A DNA stretch of 64,000 nt from Sphaeramia orbicularis (GCF_902148855.1 NC_043973.1:17594028-17658027), one strand, 5' to 3'; positions 1 through 11,564 are shown, counted from the first letter of the stretch. Made by a program: numbers and translations. Notes: generated by a model not told the origin, from the sequence alone.

Positions 1-720
1 AAGAAATAACCTTTATGACAAATTACTTATGGGAAACAGAAAAAGATGTAATAAATTAAATCAATGTATTTGATGTCTGTCACTAGTAGCATGGGATTAT
101 GGAATTTGATGTTTTCATCACTGGTATCAATGAAACTCTAATAAGTCTCAGGCAAAAAGTATATTTAGAAGTGAAGTAATAAAGTTTTAGTCACATTACA
201 TCTAGTGAAATATATTCACACATTATCATTTCTTTCTACTGAAATAGCCCCATTACCCAAGTCACTATCAGGTGAGTCAACTTGTCTAATGACAACTTAG
301 CATTTAACATTACAATACATATGATGATAGTGCATAAACAACTAGTGACAAATGGTGGTGAGCAAGATTCATTTTTAGGTATATCAAAAATTGGTGCTCG
401 ACTAGATTACACTGTTGCAAAATGACATGAAAAAATAGCACAGAGTGGCAGAAAATATTTGGTGCAATACTTAAGTCTGATTCTGTGACACTGTATGACC
501 AAATGTAATTGATTGTTACGCTGAATCTGAACATCAGTGTAAAAATTTCATGCAAGGTAGTGTATGTGCACATATTAACAAAACATTCATAGTTGTTTTT
601 TTAGGTACGTTAATGCAGAAATGTTACATAAAATACAGTGTACAAACGTACATAGCATTTCTAGAATTCACTCAGACACTTCTAATATTAACATGAAAAA
701 CAATGCAAATCATCACTTAC
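1..720. other. trnau1ap intron, no feature seen
   Basis: AT-rich sequence downstream (in gene orientation) of the last trnau1ap exon visible. I searched both strands for the expected RRM2 exon and found none. No repeat ends recognised. Confidence 0.6.
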
Positions 721-2372
721 CCTGCCTCTGGTCTTTTGCCGTAGGTGGCATAGTTTAGTTTAAACTTCCGGGGCTATACAAAAAGAGGAAGAAAACGCAT
801 ACAATGAGCCAATCTCACAGAACCAAAGCCGTGTAGTATAGCACTGATATTGCTGGAAATAGAGAGTTAAGTTATTATGGTTGTTATTTAGGTTTACATA
901 CCTCTACCACCCAGACCAGCCTTTAGCCCATTCCTCAGTTAGTTCCTACCAGAGACTCTATTCACCAGCTTCAAACAAAGTACATTCATGTACAAGCAGC
1001 CTCTTAGCCACCTTCAGCAGCAGGTACAGGCTGGTGGACAGGGGAGCCCAGCGGCTTGGCAGCTCTCAGAGCCAACAGCATTTCAAATAGCAGCAAGCAG
1101 CTACAGCTCACCACTTCACACACTGTTGTTTTATATCTCCAGTCCCTCAAGAAGATTTCTAGCAGTGGATTCACTTGTAATTCATTTTTACTCTTATGTG
1201 TGTAAGCTTTGTGAGAGACACTAAATAAAAGTAGCAAAAGCAACACCAACAGCAGAGTTATAATTTGGCACTAAAAGGGTAGGCTACACTTGAAAATGGA
1301 AGGCCAAGACTAATTGAGCTCCTCTATCCACAGTCAGAACAATAATCAAATATTTCTGAGATCATACATTTTGTCCAATACTGGAAAGAAGGAAGGTGGT
1401 ATTAAATCAGTAGGATTTATATGAGTGTAGAAACATATCATAATACATTGAGGATAACATCAGAGAAATGTCAAGTTAATATTTTGTAATAATGTAATAC
1501 AACTGACCGGGTTTGATCCAGGGACCAGTTTTCCATTGAGACGCTGGACACAGCGGTCTACGCTTGCTTCATCTGCCAGCTCCACAAAGCAATATCCTGC
1601 TGAACCACTGTACACAAAGAAAACCCTCAAGTTAAGACAATAATGAAAACAGAACAACAAAGTTTACAAACAAAATTCCATAATCATGTTAGATTTGACC
1701 CTTTAAGGCATGCTATTTATTTACTGACATGATTAATGCAGCAGATATAACTGTTCTCTGGTTCTACCTGTAAGAATATTTATGTAAAACCTGAGGTAAA
1801 GACGTATTTCATAGCTTAAAGAATAAAAAGTAGTACTAGAATAGTCAATAGACTAACACCAAACTTCTATTTCAAGCCAGGAACTCAGCACAGGAACATA
1901 ACTGAAGGCTAGTGACTTTTGGTTATCTTACCCTGTTATCCGATGGGTGATGATCTTCACTCCAAATGGCGATTCTCCCATAGCACTGAAGGCCTGCTTG
2001 ATGAAATTTTCATCCATGTATGGGTCCAACTACACACACAAAGACATTTTACATGCATTAAATTTAGTCTTGGTTAAACATACACATGTCACAAAATGTT
2101 ACTTATGTTAAGTAAAATATGTTGGCATAAGTTTTACTCTCAGTAGGATGACTCAAAATCATTCACCCCAATTTTGATAAACTTGGAAAAACAACAAGAC
2201 ATTGACGAAGTTTAATTTGTATGACCGTTTGGCCTTCGCAAAGGTATGTACTGTTGGGGATACACCATAGTTCATTATTTTCTCACAACTAAATGAAACT
2301 GGAGTGTGGATTTTAAACATAAGGACATGGTTATAATGGTGGCCAACTGTTTGGAAATTACAAAAAACAAAC

Positions 2373-2403
<31 letters not shown>

Positions 2404-3187
2404 CATCATCCATAAACTAAAGTGTTCAAGAATGCTACAAATGTAGGAATCTTGGGAAGGTAGTAATACTTTATTAATAATACTTGGACTATTCTATTTT
2501 TTATTCCAGCCATACTAGTCAGCATAGAAGGAACAAACTGTGGCTTGGTTTACTAAGGCTCCTAAGAATGGTAACAAGTGACTTCGACATGACAGTCAGT
2601 TTTATTTTTATCCGTGCTCACAAATATATTCACCAGCATTAACACATTACAAAATAATAAAAGTTTCAATTTGCCACTAATGTCTCCCAACATTTCAGAA
2701 ACCCTAAGTATTAGCTACAACTCAGCTTTTATCCGATCTCGAAAAGCCAAATTGTCATCAAAACTGAGTTGAGCAAATTATAACTTACTTTATTATTAGT
2801 TCTGTCACTTCACTAAACATATAAATACAGCACTTAGATGACACTATATGACACCTGAAGATTTTAAGTTGTCAAAATAGACACAGTTATTTCTAGCTAA
2901 CATGGAGGAAAAAAAGCGAGCAAGGTCTCACAGACTGTTACAGATATATTTGAGGACCATTACAATACCCAATACTAATACCAGATCTGGTGGGATTAAT
3001 GAGTTTTGCTATATTTTACTAACCAAATACCTTGGTGCATTGCTAGTTTAACGATATGTCAATCAAACAAACGAGCTAGCAAAGAAGCTAAGCTAACAGC
3101 TATCGTTAGCAAGACGAAACAGATAGCATTTAAACAGGTCATACATACATCACCCATCCATAAACTTGTCTGCCTGTTGAACATCAT
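721..3187 (-). CDS. trnau1ap: trnau1ap (SECp43-like) tRNA-selenocysteine-associated RNA-binding protein, 5' part
   Basis: Four coding exons join in frame on the minus strand: 3149-3187, 1932-2029, 1508-1607 and 721-773, each with GT-AG borders. They encode about 96 residues: start [13 protein letters not shown], then [14 protein letters not shown], then [16 protein letters not shown], then [18 protein letters not shown]. This is RRM1 of the TRNAU1AP family, with RNP2 near residues 9-14 (LWMGDL) and RNP1 near 47-56 (SAGYCFVEL), plus the linker towards RRM2. The known family member binds the tRNA-Sec/SECIS-binding complex and supports selenoprotein synthesis. RRM2 and the C-terminus are not in the window, so the gene runs off the left edge. 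The second ATG (3182-3184) could also start translation. Fish often carry two copies of this gene; which one this is cannot be told here. Confidence 0.9.
2363..2399. repeat. (AAAC)n simple repeat in trnau1ap intron
   Basis: A run of about six AAAC units followed by a poly-A stretch, within intron 1 of trnau1ap. Its reverse complement yields a spurious phenylalanine-rich ORF. Confidence 0.9.
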
Positions 3188-3311
3188 TAGGTCTGCCGTC
3201 GAGATGAAACCTTGCTGGATTGTATTAAAGGAACAAAATGCCAAATTTTATAAGGTTAAAAGTTCAATACACGCTGTCGTTCTGACATCGATTAACTGTT
3301 CCTCTTCCGCC

Positions 3312-3334
3312 TGACGTAAAGTTTCACTTCCGGG
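3312..3334 (-). promoter_or_regulatory. trnau1ap core promoter motifs (CRE half, ETS)
   Basis: About 125-150 bp upstream of the trnau1ap start codon lie TGACGTAA (3312-3319, CRE/ATF-like) and CACTTCCGGG (3325-3334, ETS-family site). Such CRE/ETS pairs are usual at TATA-less housekeeping promoters. The assignment rests on motif and position only. Confidence 0.45.
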
Positions 3335-3628
3335 TATATGAACATGAGGCTAAACGTAAAAGTGAATTAAAATAAAGAGGTAAAAAAAAATTGAGGAGGT
3401 ATAAAGCAATCAATCAGTCTGCATATATAATTATGAAACTTTTTTACAACTTGACCTACGATATCTAACAGATCTACAGCCTGCTGAGAACATGCACACG
3501 CTTTCGAATTTTACATAGCAAATTTTCGTAGAGTATGAGATGATGTGTTAATTCAGTCAGAAGTGTCAATTAACGTGAAAGTTTCACTGCCAGCATCTGC
3601 GTTATCGAATAATTTCCTTCTTAAAAGA

Positions 3629-3700
3629 AGGTCCCACCGAGATTTGAACTCGGATCGCTGGATTCAGAGTCCAGAGTGCTAACCATTACACCATGGAACC
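3629..3700 (-). tRNA. tRNA-Gln (anticodon CTG)
   Basis: A 72-nt cloverleaf on the minus strand starting GGTTCCATGGTGTAATGG. The anticodon loop reads CTCTGAA with anticodon CTG. The T-arm is GATCCGAGTTCAAATC-like, and acceptor GGTTCCA pairs with TGGGACC with one G·T wobble at pair 4. Box A (TGGTGTAATGG) and box B (AGTTCAAATCT) are intact, there is no intron, and a TTTT Pol III terminator follows within a few bases (3623-3626). It lies between the divergent trnau1ap and ankrd45 promoters. It looks functional. Confidence 0.95.
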
Positions 3701-3888
3701 GATATGCAAGCATAAAAGCTACAACACCAACACAATCAGGGACCCCATATGGTTCTGGCATTAACAAAGAAGTATTTATATTAATAAAGTAAGCACATAC
3801 TGTTTTTAATTTTACTGTACTTGTTTCATACTTTTTCTTTTCGTATGATCAAACGTTTAAAAAGCCTTTACGCTGTTTCCGTAGCGTT

Positions 3889-3902
3889 GTAACCATGGAA
3901 AC
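3889..3902 (+). promoter_or_regulatory. RFX X-box upstream of ankrd45
   Basis: GTAACCATGGAAAC, 39 bp upstream of the ankrd45 ATG, matches the RFX X-box layout GTNRCC-N2-RGYAAC at all but one position (A for Y in the second half-site). X-boxes near the start of genes with ciliary expression are bound by RFX factors. Function here is inferred from motif, position and the reported ciliary expression of this gene family. Confidence 0.5.
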
Positions 3903-3940
3903 AGTAAACTCCATTCAGGAGGAAGGAGATCGTGTGAAAA

Positions 3941-6900
3941 ATGACATCAATACAGGAGGAAGTCTTTAAATGTGCGTTGTCTGGGGACTTGGAAACACTG
4001 AGGCAGCACTTTGAGAGTGAGACTGGAACCGAAGAGTCGCAAGAAAATAATTTTTCCGTAAAGGATGAAGTTGGAAGAAACGCCCTGTTGACGGCCAGTG
4101 TGTTGGGAAGGAGCGCAGCCGTCAGAGAACTGGTCCGACACGGAGCCCAGGTCAACGAGCAGACAGCTGGAGGTGGGTGGACTGCTGAGCGTGGGTACAA
4201 GGAACTTTAAACAGGATGTCAGTACTCAGTTAACCCTCCGGTATCCGGGTACGCTTTTTAGGCGCACTTTGTTTATAAAAAACTTCATATTATTTTTCAC
4301 AATTTAAATAAGGTTAGAATTCAAAAGTTGTTCATTTTTGCATGATCTTTAGAATTCTGGCCACCAACTAAAATTTGCACATTGTAAATAAAAGAAAATT
4401 ACAAGACTAGCATCTGTCTCCCAAGTGTGCCTAAAACGCACTATTTCTTCCATTTGATATGTATGATTAGGGCTGACCTTGATTTACAAAAATAAAATCA
4501 AATTAGAGCAGAAAAATAAATCAGTATATAATATTTAATAGTTTGATTTATAGGTGTGCATTTTACACACACTTGGTGACAGATGCTAGTATTTTTGAAC
4601 ATTTGACCTAGCGCCAAAAATAATAATGCAAATTAACCAATGTTGGAGTTCATCATTGACATATGCCAGGCTGCAAAACTCAAATAATGTGTGATCCACT
4701 TTTTATGTAGTATATTGGAAAAAATAATAATTTTTTGTTTTTTGCATCCAAAAAATGATTTGTTTACATCACAAACACGGCATTTAAAGGGTTAAAAAAT
4801 GTGACAATTATTGGGAATTTGGTATTTTTATTTATGGCTCAAGCTGATGAAATAGAAAAAAGTGTAAAAAAATTAAAAACAAACTGTATGAAAATTTTTT
4901 TGACATTATTCCACAGGTGTGCAAAATAGGCACACTTGGCGCTTAGTAAAGGCCTTGCTGGACGGGATACCGGAAGGTTAAATAAGTCCAAATGTTATTG
5001 TCAAAACGTCAGGTCCGCCCTGAGAACTCACTGGTTACATGTAAAAACGCTGATGTGCAAAAACAATACAGTCAGCTCAGTCAAATAGAAAATATACAGT
5101 GTGGAATACCACTATATACACTGCTCAAAAAAATTAGAGGGACACTTTTTAATCAGAGTATAGCAACCTATCAGTCAAACTTCTGGGATATTGATCTGGT
5201 CAGTTAAGTAGCAGAGGGGGTTGTTAATCAGTTTCAGCTGCTTTGTTGTTAATGAAATCAACAACAGGTGCATCAGAGGGGCAACAATGAAACAGCCCCC
5301 AAAACAGGAATGGTTTTCCAGGTTGAGGCCACTGATACATTTTTTTTCCCTCCTCATCTCTTTTGGCTGATTTTTTACTGACTGACTTTCTACTGCTGTA
5401 GTTTTTCATTTGGCTTGGATCAACATCTCTGTTGCTAGCATGGTGCGGTCCCTGGACGCTACAGAGGTTGCACAAGTAGTCCAACTCCTCCAGGATGGCA
5501 CATCAATATGTGCCGTTGCAAGAAGGTTTGCTGTGTCTCCCAGCACAGTCTCAAGAGCATGGAGGAGATTCCAGAAGACAGGTAGTTACTCCAGGAGAGC
5601 TGGACAGGGCCGTAGAAGGTCCTTAAACCCTGAGCAGGATCGCTATCTGCTCCTTTGTGCAAGGAGGAACAGGATGAGCACTGCCAGAGCCCTACAAAAT
5701 GACCTCCAGCAGGCCACTGGTGTGAATGTTTCTGAGCAAACAATCAGAAACAGGCTCCATGAGGGTGGCCTGAGGGCCCGACGTCCTGTAGTGGGCCCTG
5801 TGCTCACTGCCCAGCACCGTAGAGCTCGATTGGCATTTGCCATAGACCACCAGAATTGGCAACTACGCCACTGGCGCCCTGTGTTCTTCACCGATGAGAG
5901 CAGGTTCAACCTGAGCACATGCGACAGACGTGAAAGGGTCTGGGGACGCCGTGGAGAACGTTATGCTGCCTGCAACATCATTCAGCATGACCGGTTTGGT
6001 GGTGGGTCAGTGATGGTCTGGGGAGGCATATCCCTGGAAGGACGCACAGACCTCTACAGGTTAGATAATGGCACCCTGACTGCTATTAGGTATCGGGATG
6101 AAATCCTTGGACCCATTGTCAGAACCTACGCTGGTGCAGTGGGACCTGGGTTCCTCCTGGTCCACGACAATGCCCGACCTCATGTGGCTAGAGTATGCAG
6201 GCAGTTCCTGGAGGATGAAGGAATTGATACCACTGACTGGCCCCCACGTTCACCTGACCTAAACCCAATAGAACACCTCTGGGACATTATGTTTAGGTCC
6301 ATCCGGCGCTGCCAGGTTGCTCCTCAGACTGTCCAGGAGCTCAGTGATACCCTGGTCCAGATCTGGGAGGAGATCCCCCAGGACACCATCCGTCGTCTCA
6401 TTAGGAGCATGCCCCAACGTTGTCAGGCATGCGTACAAGCACGTGGGGGCCACACAAACTACTGAGAATCATTTTGAGCTGCTACAATGACATTTTGGCA
6501 GAATGGACCAGTCTGCTGCATCATTTTTTCACTTCCATTTTTGAGGCGTCTTTGATTTCCCCCCCTATAGGGTGATCATTTTCATTTCTGTCAAATTATG
6601 TGGCATCATTTTGTTACTAATACATCACCTACTTATTATCAGGAAAGATATTCAAGATCATTTTTCCCCCTGTTTAGATCTGATGTGTTTTCGAAGTGTT
6701 CCTCTAATTTTTTTGAGCAGTGTACTATTACGAACACGTTGACCCGTGGGGATCCAGGGTTCCAGATGTGGTAGTTTTCGTGCCGTTATGTGTTCCTGCA
6801 TGCTATACTGCATTTGTCCAGTAGTCACCGCCAAAGCGCTCTGGCCAGATCAACGTGACTGTAAGGCTATTACCCATCCAGCATGTCCATGTGGGTCGCA

Positions 6901-7591
6901 GAGGGGTTCCATTTGGGCTGCATACAAGGGTCCCGTTTGGGTTTGGCACAGTTTCCATGGTGGCCCCACATGTGTTTGCCCATATCAGATTCAGAATCAG
7001 ACATCTGAACATCTCATATTATTTATTCTTCACACTATTTATCCCACGATATTTATCTTTCATGTCATTTGCTCTACTTCTCATGTTATTTGCACGACTT
7101 AAATTCCATGTTTTACAAATATCTTAGTTTGCAAGACTTTTTATTTTTTAATGTAAATAACTGTGCCTTTTACTGATATTTGTTGTTGTTTTACTGATAT
7201 TTGTGGTCTGTCTGTAAATTCTTGCACTGAACCTGTGAGCTTTACCTCAGTTTCATTGTACTTGGTACAATGACAATAAAGAGATTCTGATTCTGATTCT
7301 GATTCTGATTCTGATTTTGATTTTGATTCTGATTCTGATCTGGGCAAACACACGTGGGGCCACCATGGAAACTGCGGACAAACCCATATGGGCCCCTTAT
7401 ATGCAACCCAATTGTAACCCTTCTGGGGCCTGCATGGACATGCTGGCTGGGTAGTATTCCAAAATGACTATTATCTCCCTAAATATTGGTCCTATCAACT
7501 TACCGTTTTCGCTACTGTATTCCTTGACCAAAAATACATGAGTATGCTAAACTGCAGCAGTCTGCTCTTTCCGGATTTTGTGTGAAACCCC

Positions 7592-7666
<75 letters not shown>

Positions 7667-9683
7667 CCACTTGGCTTTTATAACCTAGATACCATATACT
7701 ATTATACTAATGAATAATAGTACAGTTCTGAGAAAGGACTATGGTCATTTTCTTCTACTTCACACATCTTCCACAATATTCTGGAGGCTAATAGTGCAGT
7801 TTTTTGTGGCAACAAAAAGCTTAAAGGCCAAAATTCACCGGCGACCAGCCCTATTAGATCTATGAAAAGGCATATAGTTAGTTTTGATATTTTCCATAAT
7901 GGCTTAGGTGGTGCCCAAAATGACTTGAGTGTTGAATGTAAGCTGTACAATGCTAAAGGAAACCCTATACGCAGAAATTCAAATGAGACAACATGAATGC
8001 AATGTATTAGGCATTTTGATATACAGTAGATGAGTCAGAAACTGGCATTCTGCACTCATTCTTTTGGCACTTTAGGAACTTTTTGATGCTGTTCCCTGCT
8101 GTACATTGACAATACATATTTGAATGGTGTTTTATCTATATACATACAGGCCTTTTTAAGGTAGCTGTTACAATATTAGAGGGGACCATCACATATCTGT
8201 AAATTTTATGCTGCTGTTTCAGTCTGGGGTGTACGATCCTATGATTCAATCACAGGTGTCATTACAGTGACATGTGAGCCTCTTATGTGTTTTCCAGGTT
8301 ACTCCTCCCTGCACCTGGCATCCTGCTGGGGTCACCTGGAGACGGTGAGGACTCTGCTTAAGCTGGGAGCCGACCTCCAGGCCAAGACCTTCAGAGGGGA
8401 GCGCCCCGTAGATCTGGCCAGGAAATACTCCAAGACAGACTGTGCAGATTGTCTCATGATGGCAGGTGAGCATATTTACTGTATGGCATAGATAGTCTTA
8501 GAGCACAGAGACGAAAAAATATGTATAACACTTGAACCACTTAACCTGTGTTTGTCCCTGTACAGAAGTGGAGCGGGACCTGGTATCATATTTGACCTAT
8601 GTTAAAGACCTCATCTCTGGGTCTGAGAAGAGCTTGACAAAAGAGGAAAAGGTAACACCTAGTTTATTTTGCCTTCAACTTTAAATATATATCTTTAAAT
8701 AAATGAATATTGGCAGTTTATAGTCCCCCAGTTTATTTTGATAGCAGGCAACTACAGCATTCATAAAAGCTGATGTCGGTCCGTTTAACAGACTATGGAA
8801 TATACTGCAATGTTTTAAATCAAAAAGACAAAACAAGTCATTTTGAGCCACAGCTGTTTCTAAAGTCCACTGATCCAACCATTTTTAGATATTCCTTTGT
8901 CACATTAGCTGAAGATCTCTACAGTAAAACAAGGACCTATATTAGAATCAGAGCAATTTTCTGCGTAAATTGGATTTATCTTTGTATATATAACAATAAC
9001 CAACATGTAGCCCATGAATATCTATCAAATCATAGACCCCCCCCCCCCCCCCCCCAAAAAAAAAAAAAAAGTTGATTAAGTCATAAACATATTACTTGTG
9101 CCACTATGGTCATGTTACATATCATTACAAGGCTTACATCCTCCATATCTTTGCTGTTTGGGTATTTTTACAGAAATCATGAGCATTAAAGAACAGTTCA
9201 TCATAAAATCAATACAAGTGTGGAGGATTATTCATTTTCCTTTTGTCCAGGGGTTAATTATGATTTAAGGAGGTCCAGACGGAGAACTTTTCCTTGTGTA
9301 CAGGTTCACAACATCATCATGTTTAAATTGCATTATAATTTGTTTATATTAAAGTTGAATTGTCATTTTATCAACATCTACACTGTGTGAAGTCAATGAC
9401 TCAAATAAAATGAAGAAAGCTAGAATTCAATGCCATTTCAACAGTTTTAATTTTTAGTACAACTCTAGACTTGCATAGTCTGCCCTGCATTTGTCTTTAA
9501 TGGTACAGAGCAACATAAACATACATCTGTTGTTTGTTCATCTAGAAACTCTGGACACGTGTGATGTCTGATACGTCTGACTGGATCCAGAATGTTCAAC
9601 ATCCCACGGTCTCAGACTATGTAAACCAGAGGAAGGATTTAGAGGACAGACTTCAGCCTATGATCAGCAAGTTGTCAGCTTAG
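3941..9683 (+). CDS. ankrd45: ankrd45, ankyrin repeat domain protein 45
   Basis: Four exons with GT-AG borders join in frame: 3941-4172, 8298-8465, 8566-8651 and 9546-9683 (624 nt, 207 aa, stop TAG). Residues 45-77 ([18 protein letters not shown]...) and 79-111 ([16 protein letters not shown]...) are two ankyrin repeats. The segment [16 protein letters not shown] matches the ANKRD45-specific block seen in mammals. The C-terminal part ([14 protein letters not shown] to [10 protein letters not shown]) is charged and likely helical. The mammalian protein is somewhat longer, mostly from an acidic N-terminus absent here. ANKRD45 is reported in cilia and at the mitotic spindle; its molecular role is not settled. 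Intron 1 (4.1 kb) is filled by three mobile elements. Possible poly(A) signals lie near 9996 and 10116. Confidence 0.93.
4230..4981. mobile_element. piggyBac-like MITE, family B (TTAA, CCCTCCGGTATCC ends)
   Basis: TTAA at 4230-4233 and 4978-4981 flank a 0.75-kb non-coding element whose ends are inverted repeats: CCCTCCGGTATCCGG on the left, CCTTCCGGTATCCCG on the right (reverse-complemented). TTAA duplication and a terminal CCY fit the piggyBac superfamily. Inside are repeated GTGTGC...GCACAC palindromes, one subterminal (4917-4941) and two forming an internal inverted pair (about 4410-4445 and 4556-4592, both carrying the word CATCTGTC or its complement). No transposase remains. Confidence 0.75.
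5119..6722 (+). mobile_element. Complete Tc1-like DNA transposon, 1604 bp
   Basis: Flanked by TA at 5117-5118 and 6723-6724. The ends are inverted repeats beginning CACTGCTCAAAAAAATTAG. Over about 27 bp they differ at one position (GGGACACT on the left, GGAACACT on the right). The size, the TA duplication and the single transposase ORF on the plus strand are those of a Tc1/mariner element. The near-identical ends and open ORF indicate a recent insertion. It sits in intron 1 of ankrd45, same direction as the gene. Confidence 0.95.
5440..6465 (+). CDS. Tc1-like transposase, 341 aa, DD34E
   Basis: Uninterrupted ORF from ATG 5440 (the longer reading frame upstream begins at a TTG and is not needed) to TGA. 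Residues 1-60 form a paired-like helix-turn-helix ([20 protein letters not shown]), with a GRPR-like basic linker GQGRRR at 55-60. A second HTH lies near 95-115 ([19 protein letters not shown]). The catalytic triad is D152 (FFTDESRF), D243 (LVHDNARPH) and E278 (LNPIEHLWD), with 34 residues between D243 and E278, the DD34E signature of Tc1. The length equals the usual 340 aa of full Tc1 transposases. The enzyme cuts and pastes the element at TA sites. All key residues are present, so activity is possible but not shown. Confidence 0.95.
   Translation: MVRSLDATEVAQVVQLLQDGTSICAVARRFAVSPSTVSRAWRRFQKTGSYSRRAGQGRRRSLNPEQDRYLLLCARRNRMSTARALQNDLQQATGVNVSEQTIRNRLHEGGLRARRPVVGPVLTAQHRRARLAFAIDHQNWQLRHWRPVFFTDESRFNLSTCDRRERVWGRRGERYAACNIIQHDRFGGGSVMVWGGISLEGRTDLYRLDNGTLTAIRYRDEILGPIVRTYAGAVGPGFLLVHDNARPHVARVCRQFLEDEGIDTTDWPPRSPDLNPIEHLWDIMFRSIRRCQVAPQTVQELSDTLVQIWEEIPQDTIRRLIRSMPQRCQACVQARGGHTNY
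6871..7453. mobile_element. Foldback (long inverted repeat) element split by a LINE tail
   Basis: Left arm 6871-7000 and right arm 7325-7453 are imperfect inverted copies of about 130 bp. Both begin TACCCA(T/G)CCAGCATGTCC and run through GTTTCCATGGTGGCCCCAC and TGTTTGCCCA. Superfamily is not clear: no convincing target duplication is visible. The space between the arms is a retrotransposon tail (separate entry). Confidence 0.7.
7001..7342 (+). mobile_element. Non-LTR retrotransposon 3' tail with (GATTCT)n
   Basis: AT-rich stretch ending TTGTACTTGGTACAATGACAATAAAG followed by GATTCT repeats, a pattern known from 3' ends of fish LINEs and their SINE partners. No coding part is left. It lies between the arms of the foldback element. 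Confidence 0.55.
7595..7664. repeat. (CA)n microsatellite
   Basis: About 34 CA units with one CAGA interruption, in intron 1 of ankrd45. Confidence 0.98.
9037..9070. repeat. poly-C / poly-A tract
   Basis: A run of about 18 C followed directly by about 15 A in intron 3 of ankrd45. Such a homopolymer junction is prone to sequencing and assembly error. Confidence 0.9.
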
Positions 9684-10324
9684 GCCTCCAGGAATACTTT
9701 ATTTAATTTTTTGCCAGAACAGATACCTCTAAATATGATTTATTGTAATTTGGCTTATACAAAGAGCTAGTTTGTAATTTTTTATTGTTAAGAGTTAATT
9801 CATGTGCTTCATTTTATGTGAAGATTTTTTTTTGTGACCTGTCAGCAATTTTACTTCCTTTTTTCATTTTATTTCTCTTTTAATTTTCTTTTCAGACACA
9901 TTCCTCTTTTTTATTCCTATTTATACACATCAGTAATCACCTTCGATGAGGTGCAATGATTCCATACTGAGTCCCAGTTACACTTTATGTATCAAGAATA
10001 AATCACATTGTTACAATCATTTCATGAGAAGAGATACAATTATTTTATTCAAACTTAATGGGCAACAATGTGTTATTATAAAATGTTCTCAGCTTTTCCA
10101 AATTGGTCCCAGTCCAATAAACTGGAACTGCATTCTGGTTTTAGTGCTAATGATTATGAAAATGTGACTTGAATTATTTACAGAGATAATTAACTTTTAG
10201 TCTGAAAAATATATAGATTTTTTAAAAGATATTTTTAAAGATTCTCTCATATGAAACTGTATTATACTGAGAAAGTGGAGTGGTAAGCTCTGCCAATGAT
10301 TTAAAGAAACTTATCTTACAAACA

Positions 10325-11564
10325 TTAACCTTTTCATGCATAGTGGTCACTACAGTGGACAGTTATTCTACAGCTGTTCTCTTGTATATTCAGGGGTCAA
10401 TATACACGTGAAAAGCTTATAATGTCGAACAGATAACACGTCAATTTACCATCAAAAGTGACATGCATATTGACACAAAATCATGATATCATGTTGCATA
10501 GATTTTGTTTTTGTTCCATGTCAGCCAACACAGTAGACACTTATGAACCATCCCATAATACACTGACATTCATAACATTGCTGTAACTTTGCTGTTCTTG
10601 ATAAACCTGATCTGCACTAACATGTTTGAGTGTAAATCAATTTTCAGTTACTAGACTGTAATTAACAGGTTACTTAAACAAAAAGGTTTTATACAGGGTG
10701 GGGCAGCAAAATTTACAATGAACATTTAGTTGTTTTTTCTCAGCAGGCACTACGTCAATTGTTTTGAAACCAAACATATATTGATGTCATAATCATACCT
10801 AACACTATTATCCATACCTTTTCAGAAACTTTTGCCCATATGAGTAATCAGGAAAGCAAACGTCAAAGAGTGTGTGATTTGCTGAATGCACTCGTCACAC
10901 CAAAGGAGATTTCAAAAATAGTTGGAGTGTCCATAAAGACTGTTTATAATGTAAAGAAGAGAATGACTATGAGCAAAACTATTACGAGAAAGTCTGGAAG
11001 ATACTATTAAAGAAGAATGGGAGAAGTTGTCACCCGAATATTTGAGGAAAACTTGCGCAAGTTTCAGGAAGCGTGTGAAGGCAGTTATTGAGAAAGAAGG
11101 AGGACACATAGAATAAAAACATTTTCTATTATGTCAATTTTCTTGTGGCAAATAAATTCTCATGACTTTCAATAAACTAATTGGTCATACACTGTCTTTC
11201 AATCCCTGCCTCAAAATGTTGTAAATTGTGCTTCTCCACCCTGTATATATTTATTATCTCCATGACGTGAGTAATAACTAGTATTACGGCATGATCAAAT
11301 GTGAGAAAACATCAGATCTGCTGCATTAAAAATATTATTTCATAGTTTTCACACAGTATATCCTTTTCTGATATTGCATTTTAATACACTTGTCTTTGCT
11401 TCAAAAATGACACATAACACATGGTGTGCAGCTAAGTCGACATTTTTGTAACTCCATGAAAAATAGGTTCATTAAAAAAATTCTATTGCATTGGTTTTTT
11501 TTTTCATGCCTAAAGATGAAAAATCTTGACTATGGTTCTCCTAATTCATGCATGAAAGGCTTGA
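10325..11564 (-). mobile_element. piggyBac-like MITE family A, copy 1, split by a mariner
   Basis: Left TTAA at 10325-10328 followed by CCTTTTCATGCATAGTGG; right end is CATGCATGAAAGG plus TTGA (decayed TTAA) at 11561-11564. The interior matches the other copies of family A in this window: AACATGTTTGAGTGTAAATC, AATACTAGTTATTACTCAC and GTCCA...TGGAC motifs. The orientation is reversed relative to copies 2, 4, 5, 6 and 7. The element is interrupted by the mariner derivative at 10694-11243. Confidence 0.85.
10694..11243 (+). mobile_element. Internally deleted mariner-type element, 550 bp
   Basis: TA-flanked (10692-10693, 11244-11245) with inverted ends CAGGGTGGGGCAGCAAAATT and CAGGGTGGAGAAGCACAATT. 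From ATG at 10841 the sequence reads MSNQESKRQRVCDLLNALVT, then a helix-turn-helix PKEISKIVGVSIKTVYNVKK. After about 50 residues it jumps to a typical transposase C-terminus (EEWEKLSPEYLRKTC, then KAVIEKEGGHIE and a stop). The whole catalytic core is missing, so this is a non-autonomous deletion derivative. A full-length relative elsewhere in the genome would be needed to move it. Confidence 0.85.
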
